The position numbers and the translations under genes were made by a program. The notes under the pieces were generated by a model. That model did not search any database. It was not told the origin of the DNA and was given only the letters and a program-made list of their open reading frames with translations. A DNA stretch of 41,475 nucleotides from a virus, in the IMG/VR virus record IMGVR_UViG_3300017987_001546, positions 1 to 41,475 of that record, one strand, 5' to 3'. The first letter of the stretch is position 1. The number at the start of each line of letters is the position of its first letter. Below, piece after piece: positions 34,451 through 41,356 of the stretch.

Positions 34451-34681
34451 ATGGCAGACCACGACCCAAATCCGGCAATAACCGTAACAAACGATTTAGT
34501 ATCTGAACTAAAAGTATTGATTAAGAGGTATAATAGACTAATGGATAAATATAGAAAAGGTAATCTATCGGATAAACAAGTAGTATACCAAATATCCAGA
34601 ACGGGACGTATAATAGGGGAGATAGGCCAGGAATTAGGAAATCTGAAAGAAATTGTGGAAGAGTTACCAGGAGATAGATAG
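34451..34681 (+). CDS. Small helical protein, first early gene (76 aa)
   Basis: I use ATG 34451; a TTG nine codons earlier would place the start almost inside the promoter. The protein starts MADHDPNPAIT and is helical from residue ~13 on (LVSELKVLIKRYNRLMDKYRKG, then RIIGEIGQELGNLKEIVEEL). No cysteines. It may be a small regulator that acts on its own operator-like site at 34388, but no helix-turn-helix is certain. Function unknown. Confidence 0.6.
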   Translation: MADHDPNPAITVTNDLVSELKVLIKRYNRLMDKYRKGNLSDKQVVYQISRTGRIIGEIGQELGNLKEIVEELPGDR

Positions 34682-34807
34682 AATGCCTAACTTATATATC
34701 CGGTATATCATACTTAACATATATCATAGACTATCTAACAGATACGGTATATACGATATATACACATATAAGTATAACTATATAGATAATCTAATAGAGG
34801 TGAATCA

Positions 34808-34951
34808 ATGAACTACTATGACATAAAAGAGATTGGAATCTGTGAATATTGTGGAATAGAGATATGGAACGATTCAGATTGGATGATACATTTAGGTAAA
34901 CCATATCATACCATTTGCCGTTTGTATCATAGAATTGAATATGGAGTATAA
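34808..34951 (+). CDS. Small C2H2/C2HC-type zinc-finger protein (47 aa)
   Basis: ATG 34808 behind GAGGTGAATCA. Residues 12-15 (CEYC), H28, H34 and C37 can form one zinc finger (CEYCG...MIHLGKPYHTIC). The 126-base gap upstream is rich in TATATA-type sequence and probably contains its promoter (ACTATATAG near 34776 or CATATAAG near 34765). Confidence 0.55.
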   Translation: MNYYDIKEIGICEYCGIEIWNDSDWMIHLGKPYHTICRLYHRIEYGV

Positions 34952-34967
34952 TTTTGGAGTTGATAGA

Positions 34968-35147
34968 ATGGATATGAAAAAGATAGAACAATGGTTCTAT
35001 GAGAGATTTGGGAGATTACCCGAACACGATAAAGGGTATTTCTACGAATGGGTGAATAGATTCGAATCCGGCACAGCAATGGATAGGATGGATTCGGATT
35101 CAAAGGCAGTTTGGTATAGGGTCACAGGTGATGGCACATGCCTATAA
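34968..35147 (+). CDS. Small protein of unknown function (59 aa)
   Basis: ATG 34968 has GGAG eight bases upstream; a TTG further upstream would overlap the previous gene. The peptide KIEQWFYERFGRLPEHDKGY is followed by a helix with FYEWVNRFESGT. No family recognised. It overlaps the next gene by ten bases. Confidence 0.5.
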   Translation: MDMKKIEQWFYERFGRLPEHDKGYFYEWVNRFESGTAMDRMDSDSKAVWYRVTGDGTCL

Positions 35148-35332
35148 TATACGATTTAGCGAACCAGACCTACTCAGATATTGAATACGCTAAAATGTCC
35201 GAGTCTATGAATCGGATAGAAATCGGATTGCAAGATGGAACAAAGATACTCTTTAAGGCCCAGGTCAGGTTTGATGGAGATTCTTATCAAGATTTAAGAT
35301 GTCGGTCAGGTAGGTCTTATGGAGGGGTGTAA
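35138..35332 (+). CDS. Small beta-rich protein (64 aa)
   Basis: ATG 35138 lies inside the end of the preceding gene, with GGTGATGG as ribosome site. Sequence MPIIYDLANQTYSDIEYAK then RIEIGLQDGTKILFKAQVRF suggests a small beta barrel. No metal or catalytic motifs. Unknown function. Confidence 0.5.
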   Translation: MPIIYDLANQTYSDIEYAKMSESMNRIEIGLQDGTKILFKAQVRFDGDSYQDLRCRSGRSYGGV

Positions 35333-35333
35333 A

Positions 35334-35429
35334 ATGATTAACTACAAGATGAGAGAGAGGTTACCCTTAGAAGGGGGAAAGGAATTAGAGTTGGTAACGA
35401 CAGCAACGGAAAGAGGGTTGAGTGAATGA
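35334..35429 (+). CDS. Possible 31-aa peptide
   Basis: ATG 35334 follows GGAGGGGTGTAAA, a very strong ribosome site, and opens a 31-codon frame (MINYKMRERLPLEGGKELELV...). It is tightly packed between neighbours. Too short for a functional guess. Confidence 0.35.
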   Translation: MINYKMRERLPLEGGKELELVTTATERGLSE

Positions 35430-35465
35430 AACCTGGCGATATAGTCACATTGGAAGGGGTATAGT

Positions 35466-35588
35466 ATGAAATGTAAATATTGCGGAAAGGACCATAGAGC
35501 AGAGGGGATGCCATTCACGAATTGCCATGACCCTTCTAAGCCGTTGCCAGATTCCTTAGCAGATGCACATCCAGAATGGTCGCCTTAG
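35466..35588 (+). CDS. Small zinc-finger protein (40 aa)
   Basis: ATG 35466 after AAGGGGTATAGT. Contains CKYCGKDH and, 14 residues after the second cysteine, CHD, a likely CCHC-type zinc knuckle, with a proline-rich tail. Its stop codon lies within the 5' stem of the tRNA-like element at 35582-35629. Confidence 0.5.
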   Translation: MKCKYCGKDHRAEGMPFTNCHDPSKPLPDSLADAHPEWSP

Positions 35589-35629
35589 ATTATGGTTAAT
35601 CCAGTAGGGTTCGATTCCCTACTAAGGTA
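35582..35629 (+). ncRNA. tRNA-like element without anticodon arm
   Basis: A 7-bp acceptor-like stem GCCTTAG / CTAAGGT (one G-T pair) encloses a 5-bp D-arm-like hairpin GATTA-TGGT-TAATC and a canonical T-arm, TAGGG with loop TTCGATT and CCCTA (35605-35621). Only CAG separates the two arms, so there is no anticodon arm, and no CCA follows. The 5' strand overlaps the stop of the preceding gene. It could be the remnant of a host tRNA 3' end kept as an attachment site, or a functional tRNA mimic. The pairing is seen directly; the role is inferred. Confidence 0.5.
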
Positions 35630-35644
35630 TAAGGAATTGATAAG

Positions 35645-35884
35645 ATGACGAAATCTGAATTGGTTGGATATGTTAGAAAATCGAATTGTGGGAATGCTCT
35701 AAAACTGGCTATCTTGAAATCAGCAATAGACAACGCCCAGACAGTTGAAGGGAAAGATGGGGCTGAGTATGTATCACTGATTATGAATCTTTCTAAGATT
35801 CGGATGATAATTGGGGATGAGCATGAGGTAACATCTGTTTGCCAACTGATAGAAGAGGATGACAATAAAGAGGAACCAGAATGA
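35645..35884 (+). CDS. Small helical protein (79 aa)
   Basis: ATG 35645 behind AAGGAATTGATAAG. Begins MTKSELVGYVRKSNCGNALKL, a possible helix-turn-helix-like start, and continues helical to an acidic end (EEDDNKEEPE). It lies directly after the tRNA-like element. No family recognised. Confidence 0.5.
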   Translation: MTKSELVGYVRKSNCGNALKLAILKSAIDNAQTVEGKDGAEYVSLIMNLSKIRMIIGDEHEVTSVCQLIEEDDNKEEPE

Positions 35885-35930
35885 TAGAGGAGACAGATGA
35901 GGTAATCAGACATTCATAGGAGATGATTAA

Positions 35931-36263
35931 ATGCAAAACAAGAAATGTGATATATGCGGAAAAGAACCGGAACAGATAATAGATGGAAAGACCGTAATGG
36001 GTGGATGGGCTAATCTATGTCCAGACTGCCATAGAGAATACGGATGTGGATTAGGTGTAGGAAAGGGTCAGAAGTATGATAACAAAACTGGTGAACTATT
36101 AGAACCGAAACCTAAGAAGCATACCGACATTGAATCTATCTTAGAAGAGGCAGTTATGGACGGTATCATACACTGTCCCGAATGTGGTAATCCAATTGAA
36201 CCAGATTGTGAAACCTGTTCCTGTGGATGGTCTAACCCAATGATGGGCATGGGCTTAATATGA
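35931..36263 (+). CDS. Double zinc-ribbon protein (110 aa)
   Basis: Contains CDICGKEP...LCPDCH at the N-terminus (treble-clef/HNH-like spacing but without the nuclease residues) and CPECGNPIEPDCETCSCGW at the C-terminus, a classical rubredoxin-like ribbon. The start follows AGGAGATGATTAA. It is coupled to the next gene by ATGA. Confidence 0.65.
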   Translation: MQNKKCDICGKEPEQIIDGKTVMGGWANLCPDCHREYGCGLGVGKGQKYDNKTGELLEPKPKKHTDIESILEEAVMDGIIHCPECGNPIEPDCETCSCGWSNPMMGMGLI

Positions 36264-36541
36264 AACGAAAGCGTATCATACTGATAAAACCCATCTGTCC
36301 AAAGTGTGGTGGCAGGTGTGAAATAAATCTGCACAATTCCTTACCTATCAAAGTCAAACAGGTTATGTGCAAGAAATGCGGTTACGCAGATGCGTTCCGA
36401 ATAACGGAGGAAGTATATCTGGATAGGCTAAACCAGCTATATGATATAACCGATTGGGTTGAAGTAACAGATACATTACCCAATGGTGTAGAAAAGATAA
36501 TAGAATCAAAGCCATACAAATGGGGTGATAAGGATGATTAG
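36260..36541 (+). CDS. Zinc-ribbon protein (93 aa)
   Basis: Starts by ATGA overlap. CPKCGGRCEI...VMCKKCGYADAF is a clear ribbon of the transcription-factor/ribosomal-protein type, followed by a helical region (EEVYLDRLNQLYDITDW). Could bind nucleic acid or RNA polymerase. No named family. Confidence 0.65.
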   Translation: MKRKRIILIKPICPKCGGRCEINLHNSLPIKVKQVMCKKCGYADAFRITEEVYLDRLNQLYDITDWVEVTDTLPNGVEKIIESKPYKWGDKDD

Positions 36542-36782
36542 AGAGTTCAGAATAAACCCGTTCATAAGTGAGTCAGATATTGCGAATGAAGTTGAAGATT
36601 TAGGGAAAGGTATCAGAATAATGGATAGCTTCATACTATACAGGTCAGATGAATCCTGTATAGAATTTGGAGTAGTTCACAAACATCAAAGATGGAGTAT
36701 AGCAGATGCAGTTGGAGTAATAGCAGGAGCAATCTGTTGCACAATGTTTCTGGCTGGATTCTATCTGGGATTAATAATGTAA
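36534..36782 (+). CDS. Small protein with C-terminal membrane helix (82 aa)
   Basis: ATG 36534, within the end of the previous gene and behind GGGGTGATAAGG. Soluble first ~55 residues, then a hydrophobic helix (VGVIAGAICCTMFLAGFYLGLIM) to the end, i.e. a tail-anchored membrane protein. Role unknown. It closes this cluster; the next gene has its own promoter. Confidence 0.55.
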   Translation: MIREFRINPFISESDIANEVEDLGKGIRIMDSFILYRSDESCIEFGVVHKHQRWSIADAVGVIAGAICCTMFLAGFYLGLIM

Positions 36783-36865
36783 CACTACACACCCCTATAC
36801 TATATATCAAGACTATAATCAACATATATGTAGGGGCCATTATCTATTCACAGGTATTAGATTAT

Positions 36866-36889
36866 AACCTGACAAAGAGGTATCAGGTT
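36866..36889. promoter_or_regulatory. Inverted repeat AACCTGA-N10-TCAGGTT upstream of a TATA box
   Basis: A perfect 7-bp inverted repeat whose end lies 23 bases before the TTTATATA at 36913. It is followed by A residues, not T, on the plus strand, so it is not a terminator of the plus-strand genes; on the minus strand it would be preceded by a T tract. Likely an operator. Confidence 0.45.
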
Positions 36890-36912
36890 TAAAAAAAGGC
36901 GATATAGGAACC

Positions 36913-36920
36913 TTTATATA
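36913..36920 (+). promoter_or_regulatory. TATA box TTTATATA of the 36995 gene
   Basis: An exact archaeal consensus preceded by GGAACC. A transcript start near 36945 leaves a leader of about 50 bases carrying AAGGTGG before ATG 36995. Confidence 0.65.
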
Positions 36921-36994
36921 CCTATATTCCATTACCTCTATTCGTGGATTGGGTAAAAAAGATTCACGTTAAAAACAGAAAAGGTGGAAACCAG

Positions 36995-37546
36995 ATGAAT
37001 TTGCAAGAAAGGTTGGCTAAGCAAAAGGCCAAGAGACAGAAAAAGGGAACAGCCAAAAAGACCGGACAGAAATCAAAGCCCAGAATCAAGAAGGGTAAGG
37101 TAATGACTCCAACCTATGAGGGGTGGAGCAGATTCACACCCGAACCCTATCCAGAACTTGCAGGGTCATATGAACGGTTCTGTCACACCTTCGGGCCTGA
37201 GATGTCGGTTCTGAAGGAGTTGGATTTCGATGGACATGAGAGATGCCATGAGGGAGTCTCATCCAAGATTCTTGACAGCATCACCCAACTCTTTGAGAGT
37301 GGGAGGATAGCAGATGTAGCAACCTATCCAAAGGATGCTCCAATCTCGTTCATTACCAACTATCTTCTGACCGGAGACACAAAGTATAACAAGAAAAAGG
37401 TGGAGGAGATTCTGCCTGACTTGGAAGAACTGGGAGTCAATCTTCAGAAGCCGGGGATAAAACCCAGAGACGACCCTAACCTGACTGGAGAGACAGAAGG
37501 GTATGGGGATGATGACGACGAAGAAGAAGAAGAGGATGAAGAGTAG
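36995..37546 (+). CDS. Monocistronic bipolar-charge protein (183 aa)
   Basis: The start at ATG 36995 fits the promoter and the AAGGTGG site; a GTG 17 codons earlier lies at the predicted transcript start. The N-terminal ~35 residues are strongly basic (NLQERLAKQKAKRQKKG), the middle is a folded region (EGWSRFTPEPYPELAGSYERF..., FITNYLLTGDTKYNKKKVEEIL), and the C-terminus very acidic (DDDDEEEEEDEE). Codons are more GC-rich than in neighbours. Own promoter and terminator imply high, separate expression, perhaps a DNA-binding or single-strand-binding protein with an acidic tail. Its N-terminal motif recurs in the next two genes. Confidence 0.65.
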   Translation: MNLQERLAKQKAKRQKKGTAKKTGQKSKPRIKKGKVMTPTYEGWSRFTPEPYPELAGSYERFCHTFGPEMSVLKELDFDGHERCHEGVSSKILDSITQLFESGRIADVATYPKDAPISFITNYLLTGDTKYNKKKVEEILPDLEELGVNLQKPGIKPRDDPNLTGETEGYGDDDDEEEEEDEE

Positions 37547-37572
37547 AACAGCCGAGAACAGAGAATCGAATT

Positions 37573-37619
37573 GAAGGGTTTTGCTCATCAGAAGATGGGC
37601 AACCCTTCTATCTTTTTTT
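37573..37619 (+). terminator. Intrinsic-type terminator
   Basis: A long hairpin: GAAGGGTT, a two-base bulge, GCTCATC, loop AGAA, then GATGGGC and AACCCTTC, followed by TATCTTTTTTT. Lies 26 bases after the stop of the 36995 gene. Confidence 0.8.
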
Positions 37620-37682
37620 ATCTAAACGGTTTATCTCTTACAGCAGGGGGATAAATCGGGATAATCAGATAGGAGGTCATAA

Positions 37683-38234
37683 ATGGATTTATCGACAGAT
37701 AGATTAGCCAAGCTAAAGGCTAAATGTATGTCTGAAGAAATCAGGCAGAATGTGAAACAGGTAGTGGAAACATATCTGCTACGAAACGAATATGATTTTG
37801 AACCGCCGACTGTTAGAATACAGCAGAAGAAGAAAGGTATTTGGCTGGGTTACTATTCTCCAGATAAGAAGGTAATTCACATACGGAATCTTGGAACAGA
37901 TGCGAAAACAATGGCAGTTATATTACACGAATATGCTCATTGGTTGCATCAGTGTATCTACGGAAATAGATTCAGAGGGGGAAATAAACATCCAGCTGAG
38001 TTCTTCATAATCTGCTACGACTTATATACAATAGCAGAGCAGTTAGGTTTCAAAGTAGATACATCCGAATCCAAGTTTCATCCTAAAGTCTGGCGACCAA
38101 TACATCTGGCTAAGACATTAGATGGATTTACCGACAGAGAAATCAAGTCTCTCATACTCGGAGATAGCAGACCGAAAGGAATCAAGAAAAGCAGAGCGAG
38201 AGCCAATATCAAGTCCAGACTCGGAAGGAGATGA
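37683..38234 (+). CDS. Zinc metalloprotease-like protein (HExxH, 183 aa)
   Basis: ATG 37683 behind AGGAGGT. Residues 82-86 are HEYAH within AVILHEYAHWLHQ, the zinc-protease helix; H103 or E106 (KHPAEFF) is a likely third ligand. The layout resembles SprT-like or ImmA/IrrE-like metallopeptidases. The C-terminus is basic (KKSRARANIKSRLGRR), suggesting DNA association as in SprT/Spartan-type proteases. The N-terminus (LSTDRLAKLKAK) shares a motif with both neighbours. A role in cleaving a repressor or DNA-bound protein is a guess. Confidence 0.65.
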   Translation: MDLSTDRLAKLKAKCMSEEIRQNVKQVVETYLLRNEYDFEPPTVRIQQKKKGIWLGYYSPDKKVIHIRNLGTDAKTMAVILHEYAHWLHQCIYGNRFRGGNKHPAEFFIICYDLYTIAEQLGFKVDTSESKFHPKVWRPIHLAKTLDGFTDREIKSLILGDSRPKGIKKSRARANIKSRLGRR

Positions 38235-38246
38235 GGGGGAATCTGG

Positions 38247-39050
38247 ATGGGATTGGATGAACGGATAGCTAAAGCTAAAGAGAGGAGAAGGTTAAAGAAG
38301 GAGAAGCAGGAGAGGAAGAGGAAGCAGAAGAAGGGGGAAGTAGAAGAGGAGTATTCACCAGCAACCAAATACCGCAGATGCCGTAATCCAAGATGTCAGT
38401 TTAAGAAGAGGTTTGGGGAAGCATATGAATGGTATATATTCTCTATCAAACATAAGAAGATTATAACTATATCTGGATGGGAATATCATAAAGATTCAGG
38501 AAAGATGATGGAATCAGAGTATAATATAACATTTGAAATTGATGAAGCTAATATACGAAACTTAGTATGCCCATTCTGTTTCTATATAGGTGAAGTTGTA
38601 ACGGAGAAGGAGCTGAAATGGGATTGGCAGAAAGATGTTCCAACTATCGAGATGGAGAACTGGTTTAAGACTGAATGGATAAATCCAAGACTGCTGACAA
38701 CACTTGATACTAAACCACCACCTAAACGGAATAGGAGTAGATTTAAGGATGAATGGACATGGTGTCTATCAGATTCAGATGTAGATGAAATTGAATTGGC
38801 AGAACATAGGTATCCAGTTCCATTGGATTGTAGTCCAGACTTATGTGACTTCAGGGGGAAGTGTTGCTTCGAAGGTGACTCCAGGGGGTTCAGATGCAGA
38901 TTAGCTATGCGGATGAATGGTGAGAAACCTGTATACGAGAAGAGGAAGGTGAGGGGTGGCAGAAGAGATGTGAGGACAAAGGGGGAGAGGTTACAGATTG
39001 CAAAGAAAGCAAAAGCGAGAGTCAGATTAAGGAGGTTACGAAATGGTTAA
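38247..39050 (+). CDS. Basic cysteine-cluster protein (267 aa)
   Basis: The N-terminus GLDERIAKAKERRRLKKEK is strongly basic and resembles the two preceding genes. Cysteine sites: CRNPRC (residues ~45-50), CPFC (~108-111), and a dense C-terminal cluster CSPDLC...GKCCFEG...FRC, which could hold an iron-sulphur cluster or zinc. The C-terminal ~45 residues are again highly basic (RRDVRTKGERLQIAKKAKAR). It probably binds nucleic acid. No known family. Confidence 0.6.
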   Translation: MGLDERIAKAKERRRLKKEKQERKRKQKKGEVEEEYSPATKYRRCRNPRCQFKKRFGEAYEWYIFSIKHKKIITISGWEYHKDSGKMMESEYNITFEIDEANIRNLVCPFCFYIGEVVTEKELKWDWQKDVPTIEMENWFKTEWINPRLLTTLDTKPPPKRNRSRFKDEWTWCLSDSDVDEIELAEHRYPVPLDCSPDLCDFRGKCCFEGDSRGFRCRLAMRMNGEKPVYEKRKVRGGRRDVRTKGERLQIAKKAKARVRLRRLRNG

Positions 39051-39282
39051 AGCATTTGGTCTGAGGGATATAGGAGATGAGGTTGTTATAGTAGGTATAC
39101 CGGAGAGTGTAGAACCATTAGTTCTATCAGAGCTAAGGGAGTGTGCCAGGTGCGGAGGGATGTTATGGGTTTCACGACAGATGCTACACCAGATAGGGGA
39201 ACCTGATAAATTCTTATGTGTCAGCTGTATGAACAGTATGCTGAAAGAGGAAAAAGAGAACGTTCAGAAAGCGTATGTGTGA
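39043..39282 (+). CDS. Zinc-ribbon protein (79 aa)
   Basis: Overlaps the preceding gene by eight bases. A beta-type start (LRDIGDEVVIVGIPESVEPL) is followed by CARCGGMLW...FLCVSCM, a ribbon with a long loop, and a helical tail. Unknown function. Confidence 0.6.
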   Translation: MVKAFGLRDIGDEVVIVGIPESVEPLVLSELRECARCGGMLWVSRQMLHQIGEPDKFLCVSCMNSMLKEEKENVQKAYV

Positions 39283-39310
39283 GGTTAGATTATGAATCGG
39301 GAGGAACTAC

Positions 39311-39448
39311 ATGGTATCAGCTAAAGAACGAATCAGAATATTCGATGAACTATTGAAAGGATTAGAAGTGTGCGAAAAGAAACTGACTGTGGTGGCTACT
39401 GCCAAACCAAAGGTAGCAGATAAGGAGGAATTACATGAGCAAGACTAA
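39311..39448 (+). CDS. Small helical protein (45 aa)
   Basis: ATG 39311 has GGGAGGAACTAC upstream, a strong site. Sequence MVSAKERIRIFDELLKGLEVCEKKL is helical, then a lysine/alanine-rich tail. It overlaps the next gene by 14 bases. Unknown function. Confidence 0.45.
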   Translation: MVSAKERIRIFDELLKGLEVCEKKLTVVATAKPKVADKEELHEQD

Positions 39449-40166
39449 GAGAATACAGAAGAGTAGCATCATCTACCTCTTCCATTCATACGAGACAGTG
39501 GAAGAGATTAGGGAAAGGATAGCAGAACTGACAGGAGATGAAAGGTATACAAAAAAGAAGGTAAAATGCAGATACTACTTCGGAGAAGATGAAGTGACAG
39601 AACCTGTTGCACTTCTGCTAAAGAAATATATGCCGGAAGATATATACAGAGATGAGTTTGAGATAGATAATAGGGTGGACTGGATAGCCTGGGGCATCTC
39701 TATTGAAGATATGCTTCCATCGTGGGATGAGATAGAGAAGCTATCAGGCTATTCGGTTATGACAAGAGACTGTTATTCTACATCAGTTAATATAAACGAT
39801 GTAGAGGATTTACAGGAGAATCAGAGGATAACTCTAAAGGATGGGTATGGATATGATTTCAAATCCTATATCAGATTCACCTTCAACATAGAGTATATCC
39901 TTCCCGAAGGTGACGAATGGAAAGTGGGAAGTCATAAGAAGGTTATTCTGGAAGCGTTGAGTCGTCTGAATAACAGGATTGAGGATGCAAAGATAATGCA
40001 GATGAAAGCCTTCGCATCATCCACAGATTGCAGAACAGTAACAAAAGAGGAATTCAGCTGTCAGGAGGAGGACAATCTTATCAGCCAAGATGGGATTAAG
40101 TTCGACTTAGCAGAAGCGAAAGAGAAAGCAGAGGAAGTGGAACCGATAGGTGATGAAGATGAGTGA
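39435..40166 (+). CDS. Conserved-looking protein of unknown function (243 aa)
   Basis: ATG 39435 behind TAAGGAGGAATTAC. An alpha/beta sequence with SIIYLFHSYETVEEIRERIAEL at the start, a central FRITL-like beta region (YIRFTFNIEYILPEGDEW), a helix (HKKVILEALSRLNNRIEDAKIMQ) and an acidic end. Only isolated cysteines. It may be part of a replication or regulatory complex; nothing in it identifies a family. Confidence 0.6.
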   Translation: MSKTKRIQKSSIIYLFHSYETVEEIRERIAELTGDERYTKKKVKCRYYFGEDEVTEPVALLLKKYMPEDIYRDEFEIDNRVDWIAWGISIEDMLPSWDEIEKLSGYSVMTRDCYSTSVNINDVEDLQENQRITLKDGYGYDFKSYIRFTFNIEYILPEGDEWKVGSHKKVILEALSRLNNRIEDAKIMQMKAFASSTDCRTVTKEEFSCQEEDNLISQDGIKFDLAEAKEKAEEVEPIGDEDE

Positions 40167-40527
40167 ACCATACCTGAGAGCGGAAATATCAGAAGAACGG
40201 ATGAAATTCATACAAGAGAACACAGGTATGGATTACTTTGGAGAGGCGTTAGGTCTAACAGTGGAAAGAATGGAGTATCTGAAAGACTTAACAGTGAAAA
40301 GGATTCTACTCAGAGATTTAGATATGAGTGAAATAAAAGTCTTGGATAATCCAACAGAAGAGGAGAGAGAGAAGGTAGACAAAGTCTGGCCCCATAAGAA
40401 ATCAGAAAGGTTTGCTCGGCTGATAGAAGTAGGAAAGGAGGAGGAATTGAATCTGATTGAACTTCTCTTTATGACGGATAGGATGGAAGTTCTCCTACTT
40501 ACTCAGGAATTAAGGAACCAGATATAA
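40159..40527 (+). CDS. Helical acidic protein (122 aa)
   Basis: I use ATG 40159, six bases after AGGTG; two closer start codons overlap that site, the same pattern as in the capsid and tail tube genes. Helical throughout with many charged residues (ISEERMKFIQENTGMDYFGEALGL..., LIEVGKEEELNLIELLFMTDR). Overlaps the end of the preceding gene. Unknown function. Confidence 0.55.
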   Translation: MSEPYLRAEISEERMKFIQENTGMDYFGEALGLTVERMEYLKDLTVKRILLRDLDMSEIKVLDNPTEEEREKVDKVWPHKKSERFARLIEVGKEEELNLIELLFMTDRMEVLLLTQELRNQI

Positions 40528-40553
40528 ATAAATCATATATGTGAGGTGCTCAG

Positions 40554-40769
40554 ATGGACAACGACCCTAAGATAAGTAAGACAGGATATTCCATAACATT
40601 CAGACACAGAGAACCATCTCCCCAAGAGATGAACGAATATCTGGAGCAGGGTATAATGGTCAGAGTGAAACGCAAATACGGAGTAACCATACACAGACCA
40701 GAGAGGAAGAAAAAGAAGATGACGAAATCAGAGAAGAGAGAGCTAAGAGAGAAGATACTGAAGAGGTGA
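40554..40769 (+). CDS. Small basic protein (71 aa)
   Basis: ATG 40554 behind GTGAGGTGCTCAG. Short beta region (GYSITFRHREPSPQEMNEYL) followed by a lysine/arginine-rich helical tail (RPERKKKKMTKSEKRELREK). Probably nucleic-acid binding by charge; no family. Confidence 0.55.
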   Translation: MDNDPKISKTGYSITFRHREPSPQEMNEYLEQGIMVRVKRKYGVTIHRPERKKKKMTKSEKRELREKILKR

Positions 40770-40773
40770 CAAG

Positions 40774-40944
40774 ATGGCTGAGCCTAATATCAATTTTGTA
40801 TCTGGAGAGGTTCTTATCCAGCTACAACCCTATACTAACTCCTTCTCAATAGCTGGAAGGGGAAGCGTATGGTGTGAGCTGAAGGTTACAGATATACCTG
40901 ATTTAGAGAAGGCCATTGTGGAGATGAAGAAAGCTCTCAGATAG
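40774..40944 (+). CDS. Small protein (56 aa)
   Basis: Four bases after the previous stop, with AGAGGTGACAAG as ribosome site. Pattern of beta strands (NINFVSGEVLIQLQP, SIAGRGSVWCELKV) then one helix (DLEKAIVEMKKALR). Last gene before a strong terminator. Unknown function. Confidence 0.55.
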   Translation: MAEPNINFVSGEVLIQLQPYTNSFSIAGRGSVWCELKVTDIPDLEKAIVEMKKALR

Positions 40945-40952
40945 ATTGGTCA

Positions 40953-40991
40953 GGGGTGTCTGTCGTAATAGACAGATGCCCCATTTTTTTT
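40953..40991 (+). terminator. Intrinsic-type terminator
   Basis: A 12-bp stem GGGGTGTCTGTC / GACAGATGCCCC (two G-T pairs) with loop GTAATA, followed by ATTTTTTTT. Ends the transcript that runs from 37683 to 40944. The T tract and following TATAG might also serve as TATA element for the gene at 41023. Confidence 0.8.
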
Positions 40992-41022
40992 ATAGACCTC
41001 AAATAGAACAGGATGAATAAGC

Positions 41023-41256
41023 ATGAGATATAAATGGACAGTCCCGATAAAGGTAGAGATAAGAACTCAGATAGATGAGAAATACTGCTCTCACGATTGT
41101 AGAGGGTATGTCCCTTATAATAACTACTGTCAGTTATTCAAGAGCCAGATAACTCCAATACATTCCCAATTAATAGAAGGCTATAAATACCATAGACGTT
41201 GTAGTGATTGTATAACTGCAACTGGTAATAGGAAAGCAAAGAGGATTAAGATATAG
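41023..41256 (+). CDS. Cysteine-rich protein (77 aa)
   Basis: First gene after the terminator. Starts MRYKWTVPIKVEIRTQ and holds CSHDC, a single C (YNNYCQLF) and RCSDC, spaced like a zinc- or iron-sulphur-binding protein; ends basic (NRKAKRIKI). Unknown function. Confidence 0.6.
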   Translation: MRYKWTVPIKVEIRTQIDEKYCSHDCRGYVPYNNYCQLFKSQITPIHSQLIEGYKYHRRCSDCITATGNRKAKRIKI

Positions 41257-41264
41257 TTTCACAA

Positions 41265-41335
41265 TCAGGTGGGTATGGTTCAGACCTCTAATCGTAACTG
41301 CTGTATAGAACCCATCCATTCCCATATCCACCTGA
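41265..41335 (+). ncRNA. Long imperfect hairpin in an intergenic gap
   Basis: TCAGGTGGGTATGG (41265-41278) pairs with 41322-41335 over 14 bp with one G-T pair, around a 43-base loop. Within it GGTTC (41277-41281) and GAACC (41308-41312) could form a competing helix. It fills the 100-base gap between two genes. May be a structured RNA or 5'-leader element of the next gene. Confidence 0.4.
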
Positions 41336-41356
41336 CCCATCTTAAACGGTGATTAA

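Noticed and set aside
35426-35464. 12-codon frame starting at an ATGA overlap
   Set aside because: Too short, without its own ribosome site; listed as coding would be guesswork. The same holds for the 12-codon frame at 35884 and the 10-codon frame at 39292.
35553-35629. Complete 77-base tRNA using an earlier CCTTAG as 5' acceptor strand
   Set aside because: The length is right but no proper D-arm or 5-bp anticodon stem with a 7-base loop can be formed, and the first acceptor pair is T-T. Only the shorter element at 35582-35629 is supported.
36866-36892. AACCTGA/TCAGGTT hairpin as terminator of the preceding plus-strand genes
   Set aside because: It is followed by A residues, not T, on the plus strand. 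It fits better as an operator upstream of the TATA box at 36913.
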